Assembly (NCBI RefSeq): GCF_000786215.1
Contig: NZ_JROG01000004.1
Coordinates: 248,001 to 312,000, forward strand
Reading direction: 5' to 3'
DNA from: Sphingomonas sp. 35-24ZXX
GTDB taxonomy: Bacteria; Pseudomonadota; Alphaproteobacteria; Sphingomonadales; Sphingomonadaceae
Length of the DNA stretch: 64,000 nt
This document shows positions 1-8,423 of this stretch, piece after piece; position 1 is the stretch's first letter, and each line of letters starts with the position of its first letter. The position numbers and the translations under genes are program-made. The notes under the pieces were generated by a model. That model was not told the origin of the DNA, did not search any database, and worked only from the letters and a program-made list of their open reading frames with translations.

Positions 1-35
1 TGTTCAGGCCGGGTGCGACGCCCTACATTGGCGGC

Positions 36-1256
36 ATGACCCAAATCCACCACAGCGACATTCTCATCATGGGCGCAGGGCCTGTCGGCCTCTCGCTGGC
101 CCTAGCCGCCGTCCGGCATGGCCTCAGCGTTCGCGTGATCGACCGGATCACCCCTCAGACGCTCGCCGACACCGCTTTCGATGGCAGGGCTTCGGCGCTA
201 GCCAGCACCAGCTGGCAGATGCTGCAGAACCTGGGCCTGGGCGATCGTCTTTGGCGCGATGTCTGCCCGATCGACCGGATCGCGGTCAGCGACGGCCTGC
301 GCCAGGGCGCGCTTGATTTCGATGCTGGCGTCGACGGCATGGGGGTGATGCTGCCCAACAGCCTGTTGCGGGCAGCGCTTTACGAAACGGCCAGCGCAGA
401 CGGTGACATCGACCTGGTGATGGCAGCATCGGTGACGGACCGCACGGTCGACGCGCACCGCGCGACGGTCACGCTGGCCGATGGTCGCACATTCACCGCA
501 TCGCTGCTGGTCGGGGCCGAAGGGCGTGTATCGCCGACGCGTGATCTGGCAGGGATCACGCTCAGCCAGTGGTCCTATCGTCAGCGCGGCATCGTGACTG
601 CGGTGACGCTCGAAAAGTCGCATCAGAACACGGCGTTCGAGATTTTCTATCCCGACGGCCCGCTCGCCGTACTGCCGCTGAACGACGATGACGATGGCCG
701 TCCGATGGCATCGATTGTCTGGACGGTTCCGGAAGGCAAGGCCGATGCCTGGACGTCGCTGTCCGATCGCGCTTTCGGGGCAGCCTTGACCCGCGCCAGC
801 GGCGGCTTTCTGGGCGAAATGACCCCGATCGCACCGCGCAGCAGCTGGCCGCTGACCTTGTGCCAGGCGAGTGACATGGTGGCGCCCCGCATTTCGCTGA
901 TCGGCGACAGTGCGCACATCATCCACCCGATTGCCGGGCAGGGACTGAACCTGGGTCTGCGCGACGTCGCGGCGCTGGCCGATGTGCTGGGCGAAGGCGC
1001 GCGGCTGGGGCTCGATCCGGGTGATCTCGCGCAGCTGCAGCGGTATCAGAGCTGGCGAATGCTCGACAACATGATGATGGCAGCGGCGACCGATGTGCTG
1101 AACCGGCTTTATGGCCTGCCCGGAGGCACGCCTTCGCTGGTGCGCCGCGTTGGCATGCAGCTGGTCGGACGCACCGGCCTGATCCGCCGCCTTATCGTCG
1201 ACGAAGCTCGCGGCACCAGTGGCGACCTGCCTCAGCTGCTGATGGCGAGCGACTGA
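36..1256 (+). CDS. UbiH/UbiF/VisC-family FAD-dependent hydroxylase
   Basis: A 406-residue aromatic-ring hydroxylase of the ubiquinone-biosynthesis group, which hydroxylates polyprenyl benzoquinol intermediates using FAD, NAD(P)H and O2. The N-terminal FAD-binding Rossmann motif GAGPVGLSLALA begins at residue 13. The second FAD/ribityl signature GDSAHIIHPIAGQGLNLG lies at about residues 290-307 and is the hallmark of UbiH-type enzymes. Length matches the family (about 390-410). The ATG at 36 follows a weak GGCGG. Which ring position it modifies (UbiH, UbiF or UbiI role) cannot be told from sequence. It ends 6 bp before the convergent TetR gene and no operon partner is visible. Confidence 0.88.
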   Translation: MTQIHHSDILIMGAGPVGLSLALAAVRHGLSVRVIDRITPQTLADTAFDGRASALASTSWQMLQNLGLGDRLWRDVCPIDRIAVSDGLRQGALDFDAGVDGMGVMLPNSLLRAALYETASADGDIDLVMAASVTDRTVDAHRATVTLADGRTFTASLLVGAEGRVSPTRDLAGITLSQWSYRQRGIVTAVTLEKSHQNTAFEIFYPDGPLAVLPLNDDDDGRPMASIVWTVPEGKADAWTSLSDRAFGAALTRASGGFLGEMTPIAPRSSWPLTLCQASDMVAPRISLIGDSAHIIHPIAGQGLNLGLRDVAALADVLGEGARLGLDPGDLAQLQRYQSWRMLDNMMMAAATDVLNRLYGLPGGTPSLVRRVGMQLVGRTGLIRRLIVDEARGTSGDLPQLLMASD

Positions 1257-1262
1257 CGAGGC

Positions 1263-1913
1263 TCAGGGCTTCAGCCCGCGCGTGATGAAGTCGTTGGCGG
1301 CCTGGGCAATGGCATCGGGGGTCATGTCCTCGGACCACACGCCATAGCGCAGCCCCAGGAACACGTTCATCCCCATGACCGCCCAGGCGTGGAGCTCGCT
1401 GACATCGGGCCGGATTTCGCCATCCTCTGCACCGGCCTTCAGGCGGCTCAGAATGCGGGTGGCGGTGACCTGGTAGTGCGCGCGGTAGCTGTCTGAATCG
1501 ACGAATTCGGCCTCGTCGATGATCCGGTAAATTTCCTTGTGCTCGCGCGCGAACTCCAGAAAGCCCTGAAGCGCCGCTCGCTCCCGGTCCAGCGCACCGG
1601 TCGCATCCTGCATCGCTGATGCGGCATGCACCCCCACCTGCGCCGACATGTCCTGCACTAGCGCCCGGAAAATCTCGTCCTTGGAATCGAAGTAAGTGTA
1701 GAAACTGCCGAGTGCGGTCCCTGCGCGGCGGGTGATGCCGCTGACCGAGGCCTCGTGAAACCCGCGCTCGCCGAATTCGATTGCCGCAGCATCGAGCAGC
1801 TTGCGCAGCGTGGCGCGGCCACGCGCGGTGCGCGGCGTCTTGTCGGGACGATCTGTGGGTGCGGCCCCCGCCGGTAAACCCTGCACATCCGCTGCCGGTG
1901 CCTTAGCCGCCAT
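1263..1913 (-). CDS. TetR/AcrR-family transcriptional regulator
   Basis: A 216-residue regulator. After a polar N-terminal tail of about 30 residues comes a TetR helix-turn-helix (LRKLLDAAAIEFGERGFHEA, then SVSGITRRAGTALGSFYTYF) at about residues 36-85; the rest is an alpha-helical ligand-binding region without a recognisable ligand signature. The gene is divergent from a TonB-dependent receptor gene, and the 197-bp gap between the two starts holds a strong dyad (1998-2017). The simplest reading is a local repressor of the receptor gene and of itself. The inducer is unknown. Confidence 0.85.
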   Translation of the reverse strand: MAAKAPAADVQGLPAGAAPTDRPDKTPRTARGRATLRKLLDAAAIEFGERGFHEASVSGITRRAGTALGSFYTYFDSKDEIFRALVQDMSAQVGVHAASAMQDATGALDRERAALQGFLEFAREHKEIYRIIDEAEFVDSDSYRAHYQVTATRILSRLKAGAEDGEIRPDVSELHAWAVMGMNVFLGLRYGVWSEDMTPDAIAQAANDFITRGLKP

Positions 1914-1997
1914 ACTCCACTCCCGCTGCCGGACATGATGCGTCGATGCAACACACCTGACCGATTTTGCCCCGCCTGTCTCCCCTTATGCGATAAG

Positions 1998-2021
1998 AGT
2001 TGAAAGATGGTTCAACTTTCA
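1998..2021. promoter_or_regulatory. Candidate operator of the divergent TetR/TonB-receptor pair
   Basis: AGTTGAA (1998-2004), a 6-nt spacer, and TTCAACT (2011-2017) form a perfect 7-bp inverted repeat. A second dyad overlaps it, TGAAAG (2001-2006) with CTTTCA (2016-2021). The site lies about 85 bp upstream of the TetR start and 90 bp upstream of the receptor start. Operator function is inferred from symmetry and position only. Confidence 0.5.
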
Positions 2022-2110
2022 CTAATGGATCGTCACGTTCTGCGCAAGACCGGTCAATCGATGAACCGGCGCATCGTGGAGCGGCAGGTTTGGATGATGG
2101 GAGGATTGCT

Positions 2111-4477
2111 ATGTCGTCGTTTCGGTTTACCCGCTTTGCCACCGCGCGCGCCGCGCTGGCGCTGGGCGTTGCAGCAGCCGCGCTGACCGCGCTTCCCGCC
2201 GCCGCTCAGGCGCAGGACGCCCAGGAAGAGGCAGAAACCACCAGCATCGATGGTAGCGTCATCGTCGTTACCGCGCGCCGCCGCGCGGAAAACCTGCAGG
2301 ACGTGCCGATCGCGATCAGCGCGTTTTCCGCCGAACGGCTGGAAAACCAGGGCGCGCTCGACATCACCGACATCTCGCAGATCACCCCCAACACCACGCT
2401 CGAGAATTCGCGCGGCACCAACTCGACGCTGACCGCGTTCATCCGCGGCGTGGGCCAGCAGGATCCGGTGCCCGGCTTCGAGGCGGGCGTCGGCATCTAT
2501 CTTGACGACGTGTATCTCAACCGCCCGCAGGCTGCGGTTCTCGATATCTACGAGGTCGAGCGGATCGAAGTGCTGCGCGGGCCGCAGGGCACGCTTTATG
2601 GTCGCAACACGATCGGCGGCGCAGTGAAATATGTCACCAAGATGCTTCCGCAGGACTTCAGCCTCAAGGTGCGCGGCACCTATGGCACGTATGACCAGGC
2701 CGAGGGCGTCGTCACCGTGTCCGCGCCGATCGGCGATATCGTTCGCGTCGGCGGAACGCTGGCCCGGCTGTCGCGCGGCGGCTTTGGCGACAATCTCAAC
2801 ATCCGCGGTCTCGAAAACTACAACCGCGATGTCTATGCCGGGCGCGGCACGCTGGAAATCGGCGGCTATGGCGCGCCGGTGCTGATCCGCATCTCGGGCG
2901 ATTACACCCGCGACAAGTCCGATCCGCGCAACGGCCACCGTCTCATCCCGGGCATTCGCAGCGGCACCCCGGTGCTGCGCGATGTCTATGATACCCGCGC
3001 CGGGCTGAACGCGCCCCGTCAGGACATCGAGGCCTTTGGCCTGGCGATGAACATCTCGGCCGAGCTGACCGACACGCTGACGCTGCGCTCGATCAGCGCC
3101 TGGCGCAAGGACGACAGCTTCACCCCGATCGATTTCGATGCTTTGCCCGCGATCGATGTCGATGTGCCCGCGCTGTATCGCAACGAGCAGGTCAGCCAGG
3201 AAGTCCAGCTGCTCTATGAAGGCAGCCGCCTCAAGGGTCTGGTCGGTTTCTATTATCTCGATGCCAAGGCCTCAACAGCATTCGACGTGCTGCTGTTCAC
3301 CACGCTCGCCAACCTCAACGCCTTCACCGCCGGCGATGTGCGCACCGATACCTGGTCGGTGTTCGGCGACTTCACCTATGATTTCACCGATCAGCTCTCG
3401 CTGTCGCTGGGGGGTCGCTACACGGTCGACAAGCGCAATTCGACCATCCTGCGCCAGACCAAGCTGGGCCGCTCGGCACAGTTCGGTGGTAACCCGGTGG
3501 TGCTGGCCACCACTTCCAACTTCAACGGCGAGGCGCGCTTCACCGATTTCAACCCGCGCGCATCGCTGAGCTTCAAGCCCAACAGCGACCATCTGTTCTT
3601 CGCCAGCTATTCGCAGGGCTTCAAGGGCGGCGGTTTCGATCCGCGCGGCCTTTCCACCGCCGCGCCGGACCTCAACCGCGATGGCGTGCGCAGCCAGCAG
3701 GAGATCTTCGATTTCCTGAGCTTCGAGCCCGAGACAGTCGACAGCTATGAACTGGGCTGGAAGGGCAGCTTTGCCGACAATGCCATCAACCTGGCGGTCA
3801 CCGGCTTCTATGCCGATTACACCAACGTCCAGGTGCCGGGCTCCGCCGGGTTCGACTCGAACGGCGACGGCGTCAACGATACCTTCATCGGCGTCACCAC
3901 CAATGCCGGCAAGGCCGAGTTCAAGGGCCTGGAGTTCGAAGGCAATGCGGTGTTCGCGCAGGAATTCGCCGGAACCGGCTCGTTCCTGAGCTTCAACGCG
4001 ACGCTGGGTTACATCGATGGCGAGTACAAGCGCTTCATCGATGCCCGCAACATCGACGTCGCCAATCTGCGCCGCATCCAGAACACGCCGAAGTGGACCG
4101 CATCGGGCACCTTCTCGGGCGCGTTCCCGGCCTTCTCGGGCATGTTCACCGCATCGACCACGCTCAGCTATCGCAGCAAGACCTTCCAGTTCGAAACGCC
4201 CAGCCCGTTCCTCGACCAGGAAGGCTTTGCGCTCTGGGACGCTGCTTTGATCTGGCGCGATGAGGAGGACCGGTTCAGCTTCGGCATCAACGCCAAGAAC
4301 ATCCTCAACAAGCAGTATATCACCTCGGGCTACCAGTTCCTGGCCACCGCGCCCGACGGCACGCCGACGCGCAATGCGGCGGGCAACTTCGTGCCGACGC
4401 TGGGGACCGAAGGCGTTGCGACTGCCTTCTACGGCAACCCGCGCCAGGTGTTCGTCACCGGTACGGTCAAGTTCTGA
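2111..4477 (+). CDS. TonB-dependent outer-membrane receptor
   Basis: A 788-residue TonB-dependent receptor. I chose the ATG at 2111 because GGGAGG lies 6 bp upstream and a clean signal peptide follows (basic start, Ala/Leu-rich core, cleavage near AAAQAQ). A longer frame open from 2000 would put about 37 polar residues in front of the signal and cross the candidate operator. A TonB-box-like segment (VIVVTARRR) precedes the plug domain, which contains VERIEVLRGPQGTLYGRNT and continues GGAVKYVTK; the C-terminal half is a 22-strand-type barrel ending in a terminal Phe (FVTGTVKF). The ligand cannot be predicted. It converges on a peptide-type ABC transporter 39 bp away. Confidence 0.93.
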   Translation: MSSFRFTRFATARAALALGVAAAALTALPAAAQAQDAQEEAETTSIDGSVIVVTARRRAENLQDVPIAISAFSAERLENQGALDITDISQITPNTTLENSRGTNSTLTAFIRGVGQQDPVPGFEAGVGIYLDDVYLNRPQAAVLDIYEVERIEVLRGPQGTLYGRNTIGGAVKYVTKMLPQDFSLKVRGTYGTYDQAEGVVTVSAPIGDIVRVGGTLARLSRGGFGDNLNIRGLENYNRDVYAGRGTLEIGGYGAPVLIRISGDYTRDKSDPRNGHRLIPGIRSGTPVLRDVYDTRAGLNAPRQDIEAFGLAMNISAELTDTLTLRSISAWRKDDSFTPIDFDALPAIDVDVPALYRNEQVSQEVQLLYEGSRLKGLVGFYYLDAKASTAFDVLLFTTLANLNAFTAGDVRTDTWSVFGDFTYDFTDQLSLSLGGRYTVDKRNSTILRQTKLGRSAQFGGNPVVLATTSNFNGEARFTDFNPRASLSFKPNSDHLFFASYSQGFKGGGFDPRGLSTAAPDLNRDGVRSQQEIFDFLSFEPETVDSYELGWKGSFADNAINLAVTGFYADYTNVQVPGSAGFDSNGDGVNDTFIGVTTNAGKAEFKGLEFEGNAVFAQEFAGTGSFLSFNATLGYIDGEYKRFIDARNIDVANLRRIQNTPKWTASGTFSGAFPAFSGMFTASTTLSYRSKTFQFETPSPFLDQEGFALWDAALIWRDEEDRFSFGINAKNILNKQYITSGYQFLATAPDGTPTRNAAGNFVPTLGTEGVATAFYGNPRQVFVTGTVKF

Positions 4478-4516
4478 CCCGCTGATCCTTTGCAAGGGGG
4501 GAGGTGGTCGCAGGCG

Positions 4517-6061
4517 TCAGCTTGCGGCCACCAGCCTTTGAGTCATCGTGGCCCTGGGCCTCGCGATCAGATCGGCCATCGCGCCCTGTTCGACGATCCG
4601 CCCGGCATCGAGCACCAGCGCGCGGTGACAGAATTGCGCCGCCAGCGCGAGATCATGCGTGATCACCAGCATCGCGATGCCCTGCTCGCGCTGCAGCCGC
4701 TTGAGCAACGCCACGATCTGCGCGCCGACCAGCGGATCGAGTGCACTGGTCGCTTCATCCAGCACCAGCATTTGCGGTTCTGAAACCAGCGCACGGGCGA
4801 TGGCGACGCGCTGCGCCTGGCCGCCGGACAGGCCCGATGGCAGCCGGTCGGCCAACGCGCCGTCCAGTTCGACCAACTGAAGCGCCTTCTTGACCAGACC
4901 TGCCCGGCCCCAGCTGGTCAGGTCGGGGCGCAGATGCGCCAGCGGCTCGGCGATGATGTCCGACACCCGCCAGCGCGGATCGAGGCTCGCAAGCGGGTCC
5001 TGAAACACGGGCTGGATGAGGCGGCGCTGGTCGCGGCTGCGGCGCTGCTGGAGCGGCTTGCCGCGCCACAGCACCGCGCCTGCGCTGACCGGCCCCAACC
5101 CGGCGATGGCACGCCCGATGGTCGACTTGCCCGATCCCGATCCGCCGATCAGCGCGACCGCTTCACCTTCTCGCACGCTCAGGTCGACGCCATCGACCGC
5201 CGTCATCGGCTGAGCGAACAGGCCGCTGCCCGGAAATTGCACGGTGAGGCCATGCACCTCGACCAGCGGTGCGCCTGGTGCAGGCAGATCATCGGGCAGC
5301 GGGGCCTTCAGGCTAGGCGTCGCTGCCCACAGCTCCTGGCTGTAGGCGTGCTGCGGCGCGCGCGCGATGGCCTGCGCCGCGCCTGCCTCCACCACCGTGC
5401 CGCCCTGCATCACCAGCACCCGGTCGGCGTGATGCTCCAGCGAGGCAAGGTCATGGCTGACCAGCAGCACACCCATTCCCGTTTCGCGCCGCAGCCGGGT
5501 CAGCAAGGCCATGATCTCGCCGCGCAGATGCGCATCCAGCGCCGACACCGGCTCGTCGGCAATCAGCAGCTTGGGGCGGTGGGCGATGGCGCAGGCGATC
5601 ATCAGCCGTTGCCGCTCGCCGCCCGAAAGCTGGTGCGGATAGCGCTGCAGCTTGGCCAGCGGGTCGGCCAGCCCGACCGCACCCAGCATATCGGCGAGGT
5701 GGGCGCGATTAGGGCGCGGGCCACCGGCCTGCATCGCGCTTTCGGTCAGGTGCTGCGCGCTGGTCAGGTGCGGGGTCAGGGCGGTCAACGGCTGCTGGAA
5801 GACGAAACCGACGGTGTCGCGGCGCACCATCCGCAGCGCTGCTTCATCCAATCCGGCGAGTTCCTGCCCATTCAGCATCGCCGATCCGCCGATGCATCCG
5901 GCGGACAGGCCGAAGGGCGACAGGCTGGTCAGGCTCTTGCCCGATCCCGATGCGCCCGCCAGCGCGACGCATTCGCCCGGTTCGATCTCCAGCGACACAT
6001 CGCGTACCAGCGTGCGATCGCCGATCGTCACCGACATCGCGTCGAGCCGGTACAGGCTCAT
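4517..6061 (-). CDS. Dipeptide/oligopeptide-type ABC transporter, fused double ATPase
   Basis: A 514-residue ATPase with two complete nucleotide-binding domains in one chain (DppD-DppF or YejF architecture). Domain 1 carries Walker A GASGSGKSLT near residues 35-45 and signature SGGERQR with ADEPVSALD. Domain 2 carries GGSGSGKST and signature LSGGQAQRVAIARAL with VLDEATSALD. The ATG at 6061 overlaps the permease stop as ATGA; an in-frame start 42 bp upstream lies inside the permease gene and is less likely. It energises the two permeases encoded just upstream. No substrate-binding protein gene lies in the cluster, so the substrate class (peptide, nickel or other) stays open. Confidence 0.9.
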   Translation of the reverse strand: MSLYRLDAMSVTIGDRTLVRDVSLEIEPGECVALAGASGSGKSLTSLSPFGLSAGCIGGSAMLNGQELAGLDEAALRMVRRDTVGFVFQQPLTALTPHLTSAQHLTESAMQAGGPRPNRAHLADMLGAVGLADPLAKLQRYPHQLSGGERQRLMIACAIAHRPKLLIADEPVSALDAHLRGEIMALLTRLRRETGMGVLLVSHDLASLEHHADRVLVMQGGTVVEAGAAQAIARAPQHAYSQELWAATPSLKAPLPDDLPAPGAPLVEVHGLTVQFPGSGLFAQPMTAVDGVDLSVREGEAVALIGGSGSGKSTIGRAIAGLGPVSAGAVLWRGKPLQQRRSRDQRRLIQPVFQDPLASLDPRWRVSDIIAEPLAHLRPDLTSWGRAGLVKKALQLVELDGALADRLPSGLSGGQAQRVAIARALVSEPQMLVLDEATSALDPLVGAQIVALLKRLQREQGIAMLVITHDLALAAQFCHRALVLDAGRIVEQGAMADLIARPRATMTQRLVAAS

Positions 6062-6846
6062 GCGAACCGGTCCCGAAGGCGCTCGCCGATCAGCGTCAGG
6101 CACACCAGCAACGTCACCATCACCCCGCCGGGGACCAGCAGCCCCATGGGCTCCACATCCATGTCGTCCGCGCCCTCCTTGACCAGGATGCCGAGCGAGG
6201 TCAGCGGCTCCTGCACGCCCAGGCCGAGAAACGACAGGAAGCTCTCGATCATGATGATACCGGGCAAAGTGAGCGTGAGATAGGCGATCGCCACGCCTGC
6301 GATATTGGGCAGGATATGCCGCCAGAGGATCACACGCGCGGGCGCGCCGCTCGCCTCAGCCGCCAGCACGAACGGACGCTGGCGCAGCGTCATCACCTGC
6401 CCGCGCACGATCCGCGCCATCGTCAGCCATTCCACGAGGCCGATGCCGACGAACACCAGCAGGATCGAACGACCGAACACCACCATCAGCACGATGACGA
6501 TGAACATGAAGGGCAAAGCATAGAGCGCATCGACGATCCGCATCATCGCCTCGTCCACCCGGCCCCCGGCCCAGCCTGCGACCATCCCCCAGGCGATGCC
6601 GACGATCATCGAAACCAGCGCGGCGGCCAGCGCCACCAGCAGCGTGATCCGGCTCGCCACCGCCAGCCGCGCCAGCCGGTCGCGGCCCAGTTCATCGGTG
6701 CCCAGCCAGTGCCCCGGCGACCCGGCGGGGGCGCGGACATGATCCCAGTCGATCGCGTCATGGCTCCACGGGAGCAGTGCAGGCAGGATGAGCGCGGCGA
6801 GGACGATCAGGGCGACGATCGCGGCGGGGAGGACGAAACGCCTCAT
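6058..6846 (-). CDS. ABC transporter permease, DppC/OppC type
   Basis: A 262-residue inner-membrane permease. An N-terminal hydrophobic helix (RFVLPAAIVALIVLAALIL) is followed by a short periplasmic segment with the family pattern HWLGTDELGRD, then the BPD_transp_1 core with several membrane helices and the EAA-loop region (AAEASGAPARVILWRHILPN). The ATG at 6846 is preceded by GAGGTG at good spacing and lies 11 nt after the upstream permease stop; a longer frame adds 14 residues inside that gene. It pairs with the DppB-type permease to form the channel. Confidence 0.9.
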   Translation of the reverse strand: MRRFVLPAAIVALIVLAALILPALLPWSHDAIDWDHVRAPAGSPGHWLGTDELGRDRLARLAVASRITLLVALAAALVSMIVGIAWGMVAGWAGGRVDEAMMRIVDALYALPFMFIVIVLMVVFGRSILLVFVGIGLVEWLTMARIVRGQVMTLRQRPFVLAAEASGAPARVILWRHILPNIAGVAIAYLTLTLPGIIMIESFLSFLGLGVQEPLTSLGILVKEGADDMDVEPMGLLVPGGVMVTLLVCLTLIGERLRDRFA

Positions 6847-6856
6847 GCCCGGCACC

Positions 6857-7786
6857 TCATGCCCGGCTCCGGGGGTCGAGCCACCCATAGAGCAGGTCTG
6901 CGATCAGGTTGAACGCGATGATCAGCGCCGCATAGAGCAGGATCACCGCCATGATCAGCGGATAGTCGCGGTTGAGCGCGCCCTGTACGAAATAGCGGCC
7001 AAGGCCGGGCAGCGCGAACACCGTCTCGATCACCACCGCGCCGGTGAGCAGTCCCGCCGCCGCCGGGCCCAGATAGCTGACCACGGGAACGAGCGCAGGC
7101 CGCAGCGCGTGGCGAAGAACGATCGCGCTGGTGCTGAGACCACGCGCGCGCGCGGTGCGGATATGCTCCTGCGCCAGCGCTGCCGCCAGCCCCGCGCGCG
7201 CCAGCTTGGCGATCGCGCCGGCCACTGGAAGAGCCAGCGCGATCACCGGCATCACCCAGAATTGTGGTGCGCTGATGAGGCTATCGCCCAGACCACCCAC
7301 CGGCAGCATCCCCAACCATAGCCCGAAGATCAGCGCGAGCAGTGGACCGGTGACAAAGCTCGGCAGGGCGGTGACGATAGTGGCGCACAGCATTAGCGCC
7401 TCGTCCGCCCAGCCGCCCGGGCGCAGCGCGGCGATGGTTCCTGCGGCGAGCCCAAGTGCCAGTGCCAGCACTATCGCCAGCCCACCCAAGGTCAGCGACA
7501 CCGGCAGGCTGTCGGCGATCAACTGGGTGACCGTGAAATCGCGATAAACGAGGCTCGGCCCAAAATCGCCGGTGAGCGTGCGCTGCAGAAACAGCGCGAA
7601 CTGCTCGCCCATCGGCAGGTTGAGGCCATACGCCGCCTCCAGTGCCGCCCGGGTCTCCGGAGCCAACGGCCGCTCGCCATCGAACGGCCCGCCGGGCGCA
7701 AAGCGCATCAGCGCGAACGAGGCGAGCAGCACGAGCAACAGCGTCGGTATTGCGGTCAACAACCGGCGAAGGATCAGGGCACGCAT
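6857..7786 (-). CDS. ABC transporter permease, DppB/OppB type
   Basis: A 309-residue permease, first gene of a three-gene cluster. It starts RALILRRLLTAIPTLLLVLL, the usual DppB first helix, followed by the periplasmic FAPGGPFD motif (family consensus PGDP/PGGP) and the EAA-loop segment RTARARGLSTSAIVLRHALR. I prefer the ATG at 7786; a TTG 12 bp upstream is in frame. A dppA/oppA-type binding-protein gene would be expected upstream or downstream but neither flank has one. Confidence 0.9.
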   Translation of the reverse strand: MRALILRRLLTAIPTLLLVLLASFALMRFAPGGPFDGERPLAPETRAALEAAYGLNLPMGEQFALFLQRTLTGDFGPSLVYRDFTVTQLIADSLPVSLTLGGLAIVLALALGLAAGTIAALRPGGWADEALMLCATIVTALPSFVTGPLLALIFGLWLGMLPVGGLGDSLISAPQFWVMPVIALALPVAGAIAKLARAGLAAALAQEHIRTARARGLSTSAIVLRHALRPALVPVVSYLGPAAAGLLTGAVVIETVFALPGLGRYFVQGALNRDYPLIMAVILLYAALIIAFNLIADLLYGWLDPRSRA

Positions 7787-7884
7787 CGCTTGCGACAATG
7801 GCGGATCGGGTGGACGGCGTCATGCGGAAAATGAAGCGCATCGGCGCCGCAAAAAGAGGGCTGGCGTAAGATTTAGAGGTTCAC

Positions 7885-8253
7885 TCAGTAGTATGGCTCG
7901 CAAGCAATTCCATCTGAATCACCGTCCATCTCCTCGCGATAACCTGGTTCCCCAAGGTATATTGGCGCTGTGCCAACGCGGCGGGCATCATTGCACCCTA
8001 GCCAGAAATCGCCAGGTTGTGGTTCCCTGGCGCGCGCCATTCCTGCCTTGACGGACAAAGGTCGCACAATGGCGGCTAGTTGCGTGACCCCCTGCTCATT
8101 TGCAAAGATACTACCAAGACCCGCAACAAAGCCTAACACCGCCGCCGTCATCAACAGGTCCACAACACCTGTCTTCCTCGTCATTTTTCGCTGACGTTGG
8201 TAAGGTCGCCCACGTTTACCTAGGGGTGACTTGAAAGGTTTTCTCGTTCTCAC
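7885..8253 (-). CDS. Small membrane-anchored excalibur calcium-binding-domain protein
   Basis: About 122 residues from a GTG at 8253. A basic head (KPFKSPLGKRGRPYQRQRK) precedes one membrane helix (VDLLMTAAVLGFVAGLGSIF), then a linker, then a C-terminal excalibur domain with the cysteine pair and acidic loop (GCNDARR, then DGDSDGIACEPYY). The acidic DxDxDGxxCE loop is the predicted Ca2+ site. The frame stays open to 8343, but those extra 30 residues come from AT-rich sequence and do not look conserved, so the GTG is preferred. Function is unknown; excalibur domains are found on extracytoplasmic or nuclease-like proteins. It is more AT-rich than its neighbours. Confidence 0.7.
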   Translation of the reverse strand: MRTRKPFKSPLGKRGRPYQRQRKMTRKTGVVDLLMTAAVLGFVAGLGSIFANEQGVTQLAAIVRPLSVKAGMARAREPQPGDFWLGCNDARRVGTAPIYLGEPGYREEMDGDSDGIACEPYY

Positions 8254-8385
8254 GACACGAATATTATGGGCGAATTGTGAATGAAATATTGTGCCGATGT
8301 GGAGGCATATTTTTTCTAAACTGCAAATACGCACTGTTGTCACATCGGAGGCGGCCCCGTTGCAATAGGTGCTCTACAAAAACCC

Positions 8386-8417
8386 CTTGAAGCTGACGCA
8401 GCGTCAAGTGGCATAAG
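8386..8417 (+). promoter_or_regulatory. MerR-type promoter with 19-bp spacer and operator dyad
   Basis: TTGAAG (8387-8392), a 19-bp spacer and CATAAG (8412-8417) fit the over-long spacer typical of MerR-controlled promoters. Within it TGACGC-A-GCGTCA (8394-8406) is a perfect palindrome, and CTTGA (8386-8390) pairs with TCAAG (8404-8408). Transcription would start at about 8424, the A of the ATG, so the mRNA would be leaderless. Confidence 0.65.
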
Positions 8418-8423
8418 CCGCTT

